Assembly: GCA_913020705.1 (NCBI GenBank)
Contig: CAJWBY010000021.1
Span: 1-36,586 of the forward strand
From: an uncultured Colwellia sp.
Lineage (GTDB): Bacteria > Pseudomonadota > Gammaproteobacteria > Enterobacterales > Alteromonadaceae
DNA length: 36,586 nucleotides
Direction: 5' to 3'
Part shown: piece after piece, positions 1 through 7,715 of the stretch
Numbering within the stretch: the first letter of the stretch is position 1
Layout of the letters: every line of letters starts with the position of its first letter
Notes under the pieces: generated by a model
Seen by the model: the letters and a program-made list of their open reading frames with translations, nothing else
Told to the model about the DNA's origin: nothing
Database searches by the model: none
Position numbers and translations under genes: made by a program

Positions 1-2354
1 TGATATTGCGCAAAGGTATCAATATGAATGACTAATAAACCAGAGTTACCTGAGGGGCGAAGGCGCATATCTAATTCATATAAAATTCCGCTTGCCATGC
101 GAGTGTTAAAAATGTGCATAATACGCTGTGCTAATTTCATATAAAATTGCGAAGCTGGAATCGACTTTATGCCATTAGTGACTTCATTACTTTGGCTATT
201 ATGAACAAACACTAAGTCCAAGTCTGAACTATAACCTAATTCTAGTCCTCCCATTTTTCCATAACCTATGGCAGAAAATCCTTTATGGCTATGACCGACT
301 GTTGATTCAGGTACACCAAAACGTTGCGATATTTGTAGCCAAGCTAAATTAATGACCTCTTCGATAATAGCTTCAGCAAGTGCTGTTAGGTGATCGCTAA
401 CCTTAGTTACAGGTAATATCCCGCAAATATCTGCGGTAGCTATACGTAAGTGCTGTGCTTGTTTAAATTGTCTTAGCCTGTCCATTTGCGCTTCTTGATC
501 CTCTTCAGGTATGCGCAACATAACTTGTCTTAAGTCAGCTGAGTAGCTATTCAGTTCTGGTGGATTATGCAGTAACTTAGGGTCAATTAACTCATCTAAT
601 AAAATTGGATATTTAGCAATATGCTCGGCTATCCAACTACTTTGGTGACATAACTTAATTAAATGCTTCAACGCACCTTCATTTTCAAACAATAATTCAA
701 TATAAGCGGTACGGGTTGAAATTTTGTTAAATATAATTAAAACACGCTCTAAGGTAGAATGGTCACTGTGCTCTTGTTGAATATGCCACATTAAAATAGG
801 AATTAATTTGTCGAGTACTGCACGCCCTCTATTGCCAACACTGCGCTTTTTCATCTCCACTCTAAATTCAGAGAGTAAGCCCCATATTTTTTTCGCATCA
901 ATAAATACACTGACTTGTTCTATCCAGGCAATACTCTCTTCATCAGACCACTGACTATCCCACAGAGCACTCCAGTGTTCATCTTTGGCTTGATGATTTG
1001 GACTTTCTTCGCCAATAAGGGCACTGAACTCCTGATGAACGCCATTCATTTGTATCGCTAAGAAATCAATAAACTCACCCCATGTAAGACACTCATCATG
1101 ATTAAGTGCCCATAATATTCGTGCTTGGTCGAGTTCATTATCAGGTAAGGTTTGAGTTTGTTGGTCATGCAGCGCTTGTATAATATTTTCTACACGACGC
1201 AAGAAACAATAAGCATTGGCTAGTACAGTTTCATTTTCAGCCGTAATTTCTTCTTTTTCTACTAGGATAGGTAACACTGTTAACAAACGTCGATGTTGTA
1301 ATTCCTTTATACGTCCACCACGTATAAGTTGAAAAACTTGTACAATAAATTCAACTTCTCGAATGCCACCTGCCCCTAGTTTAATATTGTTATTTAGCTG
1401 CTTACGGCGAACCTCTTGCGCTATCATCATTTTCATACGACGTAAGCTATCGATCACGCTAAAATCGATATATCTGCGATAAACAAAAGGCCGTAATATC
1501 GTTGACAATTGGTCATGATATTTTCCTTGCCCTATCAATCGAGCTTTAAGCATTGCATATCGTTCCCAATCACGACCTTGCTCTTGATAATAATCTTCCA
1601 TGGCATTGAATGTTAAAACAAGTGGACCACTTTCGCCAAAGGGGCGTAATCGCATATCAACTCGATAAACAAAACCATCGGCGGTTTTCTGATGTAAAGC
1701 AGCAATTAACTTTTGAGCTAAACGGGTAAAGAATTGCTGATTATCAAGACTACGTCTAGCACCTTGAGTTTCGCCCATTTGAGGGTAGGTAAAAATGAGA
1801 TCGATATCAGAAGAAAAATTTAATTCACGCCCACCTAATTTACCCATTCCATATACTAATAACGGCTGAATCTCTCCACTTTGACTAGTAGGTGTTCCCC
1901 ATTTATCTTGGCAAAAGGTTGTAAGCCAATTTAACCCGGCTAAAATAAGTTGATCAGCAAGTTCAGATAAACGCTCTAGTGAAGACGTTAATTCCAGTTC
2001 AAATAATAAATCAGCAACAGCAATATTCACCATTTCTTGTAATCTAAACTGCCGTAAAACTGTATGCAGTTGTTCTTCACTTTCACAAGAATCAACGAGG
2101 CCAGCAAGCATTTCATGATAATTTGGACAATCAGTTTGATAAACACGTTCACTTGAAAACAATGAAACCACTATGTCTGGACACTGTAATGCACTGTTTA
2201 AAATAAAATCACTTGCCATTAAAGATTGTTCAAAATCTGCTAATTGTTGTTCAGACAATCCTACCGTTGCTTCTGGGTATTGCTGACTAAATAATTGAGT
2301 GCTTTTTTGCTTTTTAATAAAAAGAAGTTCTGGCAAATTAGTTGATTTATTCAT
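1..2354 (-). CDS. glnE: Bifunctional glutamine synthetase adenylyltransferase/adenylyl-removing enzyme GlnE, 3' end beyond window
   Basis: GlnE adenylylates and de-adenylylates glutamine synthetase in response to PII and glutamine, in the cytoplasm. The minus-strand frame starts at the ATG at 2352-2354 and stays open to the left edge, giving about 784 residues of a family that is normally about 950 long. Two nucleotidyltransferase cores are visible. The N-terminal one (adenylyl-removing) has GMGKLGGRELNFSSDIDLIF near residues 165-187. The C-terminal one (adenylyltransferase) has YGKMGGLELGYSSDLDLVF near residues 700-715. The spacing of the SD(I/L)D acidic pairs agrees with the E. coli enzyme. 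The visible end is at MRLRPSGNSGLLV, inside the second domain, so only the C-terminal part is missing. The gene is divergent from the lipoprotein gene at 2528. Confidence 0.95.
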   Translation of the reverse strand, partial: MNKSTNLPELLFIKKQKSTQLFSQQYPEATVGLSEQQLADFEQSLMASDFILNSALQCPDIVVSLFSSERVYQTDCPNYHEMLAGLVDSCESEEQLHTVLRQFRLQEMVNIAVADLLFELELTSSLERLSELADQLILAGLNWLTTFCQDKWGTPTSQSGEIQPLLVYGMGKLGGRELNFSSDIDLIFTYPQMGETQGARRSLDNQQFFTRLAQKLIAALHQKTADGFVYRVDMRLRPFGESGPLVLTFNAMEDYYQEQGRDWERYAMLKARLIGQGKYHDQLSTILRPFVYRRYIDFSVIDSLRRMKMMIAQEVRRKQLNNNIKLGAGGIREVEFIVQVFQLIRGGRIKELQHRRLLTVLPILVEKEEITAENETVLANAYCFLRRVENIIQALHDQQTQTLPDNELDQARILWALNHDECLTWGEFIDFLAIQMNGVHQEFSALIGEESPNHQAKDEHWSALWDSQWSDEESIAWIEQVSVFIDAKKIWGLLSEFRVEMKKRSVGNRGRAVLDKLIPILMWHIQQEHSDHSTLERVLIIFNKISTRTAYIELLFENEGALKHLIKLCHQSSWIAEHIAKYPILLDELIDPKLLHNPPELNSYSADLRQVMLRIPEEDQEAQMDRLRQFKQAQHLRIATADICGILPVTKVSDHLTALAEAIIEEVINLAWLQISQRFGVPESTVGHSHKGFSAIGYGKMGGLELGYSSDLDLVFVHNSQSNEVTNGIKSIPASQFYMKLAQRIMHIFNTRMASGILYELDMRLRPSGNSGLLVIHIDTFAQY

Positions 2355-2423
2355 TTAATGACCACTTTGTTGACAATGCAAAGGATATGGAAAAATAATT
2401 CCGAATGAAATCACGAATTAATA

Positions 2424-2436
2424 GACATATTATGTC
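2424..2436. promoter_or_regulatory. 13-bp palindrome GACATATTATGTC, predicted operator (copy 1 of 3)
   Basis: The site has arms GACATA and TATGTC around one central base, and it extends to AGACATA-T-TATGTCT. It ends one base before a -35-like TTGATG in the glnE/lipoprotein intergenic region. The same sequence occurs twice more in front of the DUF2170-PspA operon (6388-6400 and 6423-6435). I did not see a full copy elsewhere in the window. Operator function is an inference. Confidence 0.6.
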
Positions 2437-2437
2437 T

Positions 2438-2466
2438 TTGATGCTATTAATAGCGTGTTATTATAA
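2438..2466 (+). promoter_or_regulatory. Predicted sigma-70 promoter of the lipoprotein-DUF350 operon
   Basis: A TTGATG -35 (2438-2443) and a TTATAA -10 (2461-2466) are separated by exactly 17 bases. The palindrome at 2424-2436 abuts the -35 upstream, a position where a bound protein could either activate or block. Transcription would start near 2473, about 55 bases before the ATG. Confidence 0.5.
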
Positions 2467-2527
2467 ATAAAAAATTCGTACTCAAACAACATGAGTATAT
2501 GTTTACCATAGCATTTTTGAGGACACT

Positions 2528-3505
2528 ATGGCAGGAATGCAGCATATCAAATACGCTTTATTTAGCATGATTATTTTCTTAGTCGGTTGCTCCGATCCCT
2601 ATGAAGAAAAAATCAATCAACAAACGCCCATCACTGAACTTCGTGTTCAACAATTAGCTGAAGCCCTTAAAAATGATCAAGTTCGCAACGCCAGTTTAAT
2701 TAAGCAGTATGCCAGTAAACTTAGGCAACAAAAACCGGAACTTATACAATTAATTAATCAGTTTCAAAAAGATGCTACGGTACAAGGCCCAATGTATTTA
2801 GCCTTGCTTGACCGATTATCCACCGTTAAAAATCAACCAACGATGTTTGCCAGCAAACAAGATATTTTTAACGAATTAGTGAACATTTACCTAGCCGCTG
2901 ATCCCGTACTTTACTCTGATGCATTGAGTGACCCACTTAATGTGCTTGCAGATATGTCTGATGGCGTATTGCCGCGCGTTAACTCATTATCTAAATCGCA
3001 AAGTAAACAAGCCAATAATGCGCAAGACTTTGGAACAGGTGAACAGTTAATTGGCAATCCAAGCTACGGTAGCTGGACACAAGGAAGTAACGGTATGTCC
3101 TTTTGGGCCTGGTATGGCATGTATTCGATGATGGGTGATGTATTTGGTTCACGTCGGACGTCATACAATGACTGGGGGCGCTCAAGAAACTATAGTTATT
3201 ATAATGATTATGGACGTACTCGTTACAGTTCTCCGACACAATTAAAAAAACAAAACGACTTAGATACTCGTACTAAAAAATCATTTGCAAGTCGTGGCCA
3301 AAAATACAACAGTACTTATAGTAAAAGTAGAACAGGTTCATCTAGCCTTTCCAGACAAAGCAGTACAGCGCAAACGAGTGCAAAACGTTTTAGTACAAAC
3401 AGTACGAACAAAAGTTCATACGCGAAGAAATCTAGCTACTCGAAAAGCTCAAGCTTTAGAAACAGTAAAAGCACTACATCTCGCAGCTTTAGACGCGGCA
3501 AATAA
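2528..3505 (+). CDS. Putative outer-membrane lipoprotein with a Ser/Tyr/Lys/Arg-rich C-terminal tail
   Basis: I do not recognise a named family. The 325-residue protein begins with a lipoprotein signal whose lipobox is LVGC (Cys21). The residue after Cys is Ser, which favours outer-membrane sorting. Residues about 25-150 look helical and globular. Residues 160-215 are rich in Gly, Trp, Tyr and Met. The last ~110 residues are almost entirely Ser, Thr, Tyr, Asn, Lys and Arg, with very few acidic residues, so this tail is a strongly basic, low-complexity segment that could contact peptidoglycan, LPS or another polyanion (inference). AGGA at 2520-2523 lies four bases before the ATG; an in-frame ATG at 2537 is a possible alternative. 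The stop lies 22 bases before the DUF350 gene, so the two are probably co-transcribed. Confidence 0.75.
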   Translation: MAGMQHIKYALFSMIIFLVGCSDPYEEKINQQTPITELRVQQLAEALKNDQVRNASLIKQYASKLRQQKPELIQLINQFQKDATVQGPMYLALLDRLSTVKNQPTMFASKQDIFNELVNIYLAADPVLYSDALSDPLNVLADMSDGVLPRVNSLSKSQSKQANNAQDFGTGEQLIGNPSYGSWTQGSNGMSFWAWYGMYSMMGDVFGSRRTSYNDWGRSRNYSYYNDYGRTRYSSPTQLKKQNDLDTRTKKSFASRGQKYNSTYSKSRTGSSSLSRQSSTAQTSAKRFSTNSTNKSSYAKKSSYSKSSSFRNSKSTTSRSFRRGK

Positions 3506-3527
3506 CGAGTAGGATATAGGAATTAAC

Positions 3528-4430
3528 ATGAATACACTTTTTGAAATTACCGCCCTAAATCAAGATTTATTAGTTTACTTAGCTATAGATATTTCCGTCG
3601 CGATTGTTTTATTAGGCGCTATGCGTTTTATTTCTGGATTATCAGCTAAGGTAAACTCAACTGAAGAGCTCGCTCAGAAAGATAACTTTGCTTTTGGTAT
3701 AAGTGTCGCAGGAAGTGTCGCAGCCTTAGGAATTGTTCTTACTGGTGCTATCAGTGGTGAAAATGCCCCAAGCTATATGATGGAATTTATTGGCATGCTT
3801 GCTTATGGCACATTAGGTCTAATACTGATAAAAATTGGTCGTGTCATCCACGACAAGTTATCACTACAGCATATTAATAAAACTGAAGAAATATTAAAAC
3901 AAAACATAACCATTGGTATTGTTGATGCCGCAGGTGCAATTGCTACTGCAATTATCATTCGTGCGGTATTGCTTTGGGTGCACGGTTTAGACGTAAATAC
4001 CTTTATTGCAATTATTGCTGGTTTTGTTATTTCTCAAGCCATATTGTTATTAGTAACGCGCTTAAAAGAACGCCAGTACGCTAAAAACAATCAAGGAAGT
4101 TGCCTACAAGAAGCATTTTCGCAAGGGCAAACAGCTATCGCTATTCGTTATGCAGGCCAGCTAATTAGTACCGCTTTAGCCGTTACTGCTGCAAGTCACT
4201 TCCTAACATACTCTCCAGAGACTTTATTAAATACGTTAGTCAGCTGGTTTGTAATCGCTATTATTATGACTTTATTGGTGGCTATTTTAACAGCTATCGC
4301 TAAACGTATCGTATTATGGGGTATCAACTTAGTTGAAGAAGTTGATCAGCAGCAAAATATTGGTGTTGCTTGTGTCGAAATGGCAACAAGTATTTCAATT
4401 GCACTTATTCTCGCTGCGTTAATGGCTTAG
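3528..4430 (+). CDS. DUF350 family inner-membrane protein (YjfL-like), duplicated form with about eight helices
   Basis: DUF350 proteins are small integral membrane proteins of unknown biochemical role that are often encoded beside PspA and polyamine or glutathionylspermidine enzymes. This 300-residue protein has hydrophobic segments near residues 14-36, 55-77, 88-105, 128-150, 157-178, 205-225, 237-258 and 278-299. A polar-entry motif recurs four times: DNFAFGISVAG (52-62), NITIGIVDAAG (126-136), QTAIAIRYAG (201-210) and QNIGVACVEMA (276-286). This indicates two tandem DUF350 units, each itself a repeat. From memory E. coli YjfL is about 130 residues, so this is roughly a doubled version. 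The gene follows the lipoprotein gene and ends before a strong hairpin terminator. Confidence 0.85.
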   Translation: MNTLFEITALNQDLLVYLAIDISVAIVLLGAMRFISGLSAKVNSTEELAQKDNFAFGISVAGSVAALGIVLTGAISGENAPSYMMEFIGMLAYGTLGLILIKIGRVIHDKLSLQHINKTEEILKQNITIGIVDAAGAIATAIIIRAVLLWVHGLDVNTFIAIIAGFVISQAILLLVTRLKERQYAKNNQGSCLQEAFSQGQTAIAIRYAGQLISTALAVTAASHFLTYSPETLLNTLVSWFVIAIIMTLLVAILTAIAKRIVLWGINLVEEVDQQQNIGVACVEMATSISIALILAALMA

Positions 4431-4449
4431 ATTTCATTCTTTTATATTC

Positions 4450-4487
4450 AAAAGCTTTAAGAACATAAGTTCTTAAAGCTTTTTTTA
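4450..4487 (+). terminator. Rho-independent terminator after the DUF350 gene
   Basis: A perfect 15-bp inverted repeat (AAAAGCTTTAAGAAC, loop ATAA, GTTCTTAAAGCTTTT) is followed by more T residues. The stem is AT-rich but long. It separates the lipoprotein-DUF350 unit from the synthase gene, which therefore probably needs its own promoter. Confidence 0.8.
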
Positions 4488-4500
4488 TGTTCAGGATGAA

Positions 4501-4537
4501 CGGTATGTCATGATGCCATTCATGGCATAAAATACCG
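4501..4537. repeat. Nested inverted repeat in the leader of the spermidine-synthase-like gene
   Basis: Inner arms ATGCCAT (4513-4519) and ATGGCAT (4522-4528) are separated by TC. Outer arms CGGTAT (4501-4506) and ATACCG (4532-4537) enclose them. The fold has an asymmetric internal loop (GTCATG opposite AAA). No T-tract follows, so it is not an obvious terminator. It could be an operator or a leader-RNA structure for the gene at 4642. The function is unknown. Confidence 0.4.
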
Positions 4538-4641
4538 ATGTTCCATTTCATTGGTATCATGTTATTACATTGCCGTTCATTCATACATTTTTGGCAATTA
4601 GCACAATCTATGTGCGTCGTTATAAAGGCAAAACGCATTAT

Positions 4642-6354
4642 ATGACCATGACTAAAAAACAACTTTTTTGGAACGATACATTACTTATTTTGACCATGGC
4701 TGTTTTAGCTGGCTGTGGTTTAATTTATGAATATCTATTATCTCATTACGCTGGACGTGTTTTAGGGGCTATGGAAAGCACCATCTATGCAATGATTGGA
4801 TTAATGATCGTTGCTATGGGATTAGGTGCTTTTGCTGCAAGAGGCATTAATTCTGCGTTTAAGGGCTTTGTATGGTTAGAGCTTACTATTGCTTTTCTAG
4901 GCTGTAGCTCAATATTGATTATTGGTGGTTTGATTGCACTGACTCAAACGTTTCCACAAGTATTAGCAGACACTTTTAACTTACCCCCTGATTCTCTTCC
5001 ACAAGGTGGTTTGTTCAAACAACTTTCACAACTCGCTTTCAATAGTCCGTATTTTTTTGGATTCATATTAGGCTTTTTCATTGGTATGGAAATTCCATTA
5101 ATTGCTCGGATCCGAGAATCAATTCATCAAAAGCATTTAAAAAATAACTTAGGCACTATTTACGGTGCTGATTATGTTGGTGCGGGTATTGGTGCTGCAG
5201 TTTGGGTGATATTCCTATTATCTATCGATATCAGTAAGGCAAGTGCTTTAACCGCAGCGTTAAACCTTATTGTTGGTGGCGTTTTTATTTTTCACTTTTG
5301 GGAGAAGCTCACCTGGCGTAAAACATTAGTTTCGCTCCATATTATTTTATTCATCGCAATTGGCATTATTTATCATTTTGGTAATAGTTGGTTGAATCAA
5401 ATGAGTAATTTACTCTATTTAGATAACGTGGTTTATACCGATAAAACGCGCTATCAACAACTGAACTTTACTCAACGACATATGGGAACAGATCAACCCA
5501 GTGTTATCAATTTTTACTTAAATGGCCGTTTACAGTTTTCTTCTGCAGATGAGTATATTTACCACAGTTATTTAGTGAACCCCGTAATGGCAGGGTCAGC
5601 TAGACACGATAATATATTAATCATTGGTGGCGGTGACGGGTTAGCATTGCGAGATGTTTTGCAATGGTCACCTAAAAAAGTGACATTAATTGATTTGGAT
5701 GACGAGTTAATGCAAATTTTCATCGATCCGACGGAAAAGCTTGATCCATTCTTAGCGAGCCAACTTAATCAATTAACGCAAAAGAGTTTACAAGACCCTA
5801 GAGTACATATTATTAATGAAGATGCGTTTCTAGCTATTGACACATTATTAAAATCACAACAAACATTCGATAGCATTATTGTTGATTTACCTGATCCAAG
5901 CCATCCAGATTTAAATAAACTGTATTCCGTTAATTTTTACGCTCGCTTGCAACAACTTTTAGCTGGGGACGGATTGATAGGCATACAATCAGCAAGCCCT
6001 TATCACGCTAAAAATGCATTTATTGCTATTGGTAAAACCGTAAGAGCAGCAAAGTTCGCTCACGTTCAGCAATATCACGATAATGTGCCAAGCTTTGGAG
6101 AGTGGGGTTGGACAATAGCGTCTAAACGCGGAGCTAGTCCACTTAAACGTTTAAAGTCTTTAGAAAAACTCCCTGTTGAACATCATTGGCTAACACTGCC
6201 CATGATTGTAAATTCATTTGAGTTTTCCAAAAGCTTTTATAAGAACGAAGCAAATGTTCCTATTAATTACTTAGGTAGCCATAGTATTTATCAATTACAC
6301 CAAAAAGCATGGCGCGACCAGCAAGGTTTGAACAATGCATATTTACAAGAATAG
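4642..6354 (+). CDS. Membrane-anchored spermidine-synthase-like (polyamine aminopropyltransferase family) protein
   Basis: This protein has a Rossmann-fold aminopropyltransferase/methyltransferase-like domain behind a multi-helix membrane region. With the ATG at 4642 it is 570 residues long. The first ~240 residues contain about seven or eight hydrophobic helices with short loops. The soluble domain carries IIGGGDGLALRDVL (GGGDG at 329-333), a VTLIDLDDELM strand near 350-358 whose Asp would hold the nucleoside, and VDLPDP (D415 and D418), matching the DxxDP catalytic region of SpeE, followed by LYS-NFY. By homology it would transfer an aminopropyl group from decarboxylated S-adenosylmethionine, but the substrate cannot be read from sequence. 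The frame is open back to 4570; ATG 4642 and ATG 4648 are the plausible starts and neither has a clear Shine-Dalgarno, so the start is uncertain. Confidence 0.85.
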   Translation: MTMTKKQLFWNDTLLILTMAVLAGCGLIYEYLLSHYAGRVLGAMESTIYAMIGLMIVAMGLGAFAARGINSAFKGFVWLELTIAFLGCSSILIIGGLIALTQTFPQVLADTFNLPPDSLPQGGLFKQLSQLAFNSPYFFGFILGFFIGMEIPLIARIRESIHQKHLKNNLGTIYGADYVGAGIGAAVWVIFLLSIDISKASALTAALNLIVGGVFIFHFWEKLTWRKTLVSLHIILFIAIGIIYHFGNSWLNQMSNLLYLDNVVYTDKTRYQQLNFTQRHMGTDQPSVINFYLNGRLQFSSADEYIYHSYLVNPVMAGSARHDNILIIGGGDGLALRDVLQWSPKKVTLIDLDDELMQIFIDPTEKLDPFLASQLNQLTQKSLQDPRVHIINEDAFLAIDTLLKSQQTFDSIIVDLPDPSHPDLNKLYSVNFYARLQQLLAGDGLIGIQSASPYHAKNAFIAIGKTVRAAKFAHVQQYHDNVPSFGEWGWTIASKRGASPLKRLKSLEKLPVEHHWLTLPMIVNSFEFSKSFYKNEANVPINYLGSHSIYQLHQKAWRDQQGLNNAYLQE

Positions 6355-6385
6355 AAAAGAAATAAAAAATAATACACATTGATGC

Positions 6386-6413
6386 TTGACATATTATGTC
6401 AAACTGCTAAATT
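6386..6413 (+). promoter_or_regulatory. Predicted promoter of the DUF2170-PspA operon, with palindrome copy 2 overlapping the -35
   Basis: A TTGACA -35 (6386-6391), 16 bases and a TAAATT -10 (6408-6413) form a plausible sigma-70 promoter. The -35 is the left edge of the extended palindrome TTGACATA-T-TATGTCAA (6386-6402), which contains GACATATTATGTC at 6388-6400. A protein bound there would cover the -35. I saw no sigma-54 element (GG-N10-GC) in this gap, unlike the classical psp operon. Confidence 0.55.
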
Positions 6414-6422
6414 TACCTCAAC

Positions 6423-6435
6423 GACATAATATGTC
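6423..6435. promoter_or_regulatory. 13-bp palindrome GACATAATATGTC, predicted operator (copy 3 of 3)
   Basis: This is the same palindrome as copies 1 and 2 with A as the central base. Its centre is 35 bases from the centre of copy 2. It falls just after the transcription start predicted from the -10 at 6408-6413, so the two copies bracket the promoter in a typical repressor arrangement (inference). Confidence 0.6.
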
Positions 6436-6492
6436 TGAGAGAAAATTAACTTTTAGATTTATTAACGAAGAATAATATAAATAAGGAATCAC

Positions 6493-6906
6493 ATGAATAT
6501 ACATAAAATTGCTGATCACTTAAATAGCTTAGCAGACAACTCTGATACCGGTATGGTTTTTGACTGTCAGCCTATTTCTGGCGAAGTGGACGTTTTACAA
6601 ATTACTGTTATCGACCGCGAAGAATTACCAATTTTTGTTTCAGTTACGGATGATCAAATACTTTGTATTACCTATTTATGGGGTGAAGAAGAAGTAAAAC
6701 CTGATTGTATCAGCAACATGCACATTAGCATGTTAGAAATGAATATTCCGATGCCGTTATCTTCATTTTCAAAAATTGGCGATAAATACGTCATTTTTGG
6801 AGCACTTTCTATCAATTCATCATTTCATGACATCGAGCACGAATTAGGCGTTTTAAATAATAACGCTATGGAAATTATTGATGACATGGGCGAGTACCTA
6901 ATTTAA
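6493..6906 (+). CDS. DUF2170 family protein (YjfI-like)
   Basis: This acidic cytoplasmic protein of 137 residues has no signal peptide or membrane segment. The sequence (MNIHKIADHLNSLADN at the start; ISMLEMNIPMPLSSFSKIGDKY in the middle; an acidic end ELGVLNNNAMEIIDDMGEYL) matches what I know of the DUF2170/YjfI family, encoded directly before yjfJ in E. coli. The biochemical function is unknown. AGGA lies seven bases before the ATG. It is the first gene of the operon driven from the palindrome-bearing promoter, and pspA follows after 24 bases. Confidence 0.8.
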   Translation: MNIHKIADHLNSLADNSDTGMVFDCQPISGEVDVLQITVIDREELPIFVSVTDDQILCITYLWGEEEVKPDCISNMHISMLEMNIPMPLSSFSKIGDKYVIFGALSINSSFHDIEHELGVLNNNAMEIIDDMGEYLI

Positions 6907-6930
6907 TTTAACCACCCTAAGGAAAAAACT

Positions 6931-7620
6931 ATGAGTATTTTTAAAAAAATAATGACCGCAATTCGAGGTGGCGCTTCAGAAGTTGGAGAATCAATTGTTG
7001 ATTCAAACGCTACCCGTATATTTGAACAAGAAATTCGTGATTCAGAGAATCACTTAACCAAAGCTAAACGTGATCTTACTGGCGTAATGGCTCAGCAAAT
7101 GTCATCAAGCCGCGAAGTTGACCGTTTAAAGCGCGAAGTTACAGAGCACGAAGGTTATGCTGTTCAAGCACTTGATAAAGGTGATGAAGCTTTAGCTTTA
7201 GCCGTTGCTGAAAAAATATCTAACTTAGAAAGTGATCTAGCATCTCAACAACAAGCACTTGACAGCTTTTCAGGAAGTGCAGATCGTTTAAAAGAATTAG
7301 TGAAGAAAAGTGAACGCCAAGTGGCTGAATATAAACGTCAACTTTCAATGGTTAAAACCACTGAAAGTGTACAAAAAGCCACATCTGCAATCACTGATAA
7401 TTTTTCATCAAGTAACTCAAAGTTACTTAATGCTAAAGATTCACTAGAGCGCATTAAAGCTAAACAACAAAAGTTTGATGATCAAATGAAAGCCGCTGAA
7501 GTACTTGAGTCTGAAAATTCAGATAATTCACTAGCCGCTCAACTTAAAGAAGCTGGTATTGGTGGCTCTGATAATAGTGCCAACTCAGTATTAGACCGTT
7601 TGAAAGCTAAACAGAAGTAA
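6931..7620 (+). CDS. PspA/IM30 family membrane-remodelling protein (YjfJ-like)
   Basis: PspA/IM30 (ESCRT-III-like) proteins coat the inner face of the cytoplasmic membrane and protect it when it is damaged. The protein has 229 residues, close to E. coli PspA. It has a short amphipathic N-terminus (MSIFKKIMTAIRGGASEVGES) followed by almost continuous heptad-type helix from about residue 25 to 190, for example LTKAKRDLTGVMAQQMSSSR and ALALAVAEKISNLESDLAS. The Gly/Ser/Asn-rich end closes with a final short helix (SVLDRLKAKQK). The neighbours DUF2170 and DUF2491 identify the YjfJ branch rather than PspA of pspABC. Two hairpins follow the stop, so this gene may be expressed above the genes downstream. 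Confidence 0.9.
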   Translation: MSIFKKIMTAIRGGASEVGESIVDSNATRIFEQEIRDSENHLTKAKRDLTGVMAQQMSSSREVDRLKREVTEHEGYAVQALDKGDEALALAVAEKISNLESDLASQQQALDSFSGSADRLKELVKKSERQVAEYKRQLSMVKTTESVQKATSAITDNFSSSNSKLLNAKDSLERIKAKQQKFDDQMKAAEVLESENSDNSLAAQLKEAGIGGSDNSANSVLDRLKAKQK

Positions 7621-7626
7621 TATAGC

Positions 7627-7654
7627 GTTTGAGAATCATTATTGATTCTCAAAC
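7627..7654. repeat. 12-bp perfect hairpin directly after the PspA gene
   Basis: Arms GTTTGAGAATCA (7627-7638) and TGATTCTCAAAC (7643-7654) flank the loop TTAT. There is no strong T-run after it, only a short T stretch at 7659-7662. It may stabilise the 3' end of the upstream message or act with the next hairpin. Confidence 0.6.
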
Positions 7655-7664
7655 ACCGTTTTAA

Positions 7665-7704
7665 CCGCCTAGATGTTACCCTCCCAACACCTAGGCGGAT
7701 TTTT
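7665..7704 (+). terminator. Terminator-like hairpin between the PspA and DUF2491 genes
   Basis: GC-rich arms CCGCCTAG (7665-7672) and CTAGGCGG (7691-7698), extended by TGT/ACA after one mismatch, are followed by ATTTTT. The T-run directly abuts the AGGA ribosome-binding site of the next gene. Because the downstream genes follow closely and have no evident strong promoter, it is probably a partial terminator that sets the ratio of PspA to the later proteins. Confidence 0.65.
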
Positions 7705-7715
7705 AGGATCTGAAT

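Noticed and set aside
6355..6492. Search for a PspF/sigma-54 type promoter before the PspA operon
   Set aside because: No TGGCA-type -24 or correctly spaced GC was found. The gap is better explained by a sigma-70 promoter and two palindromes.
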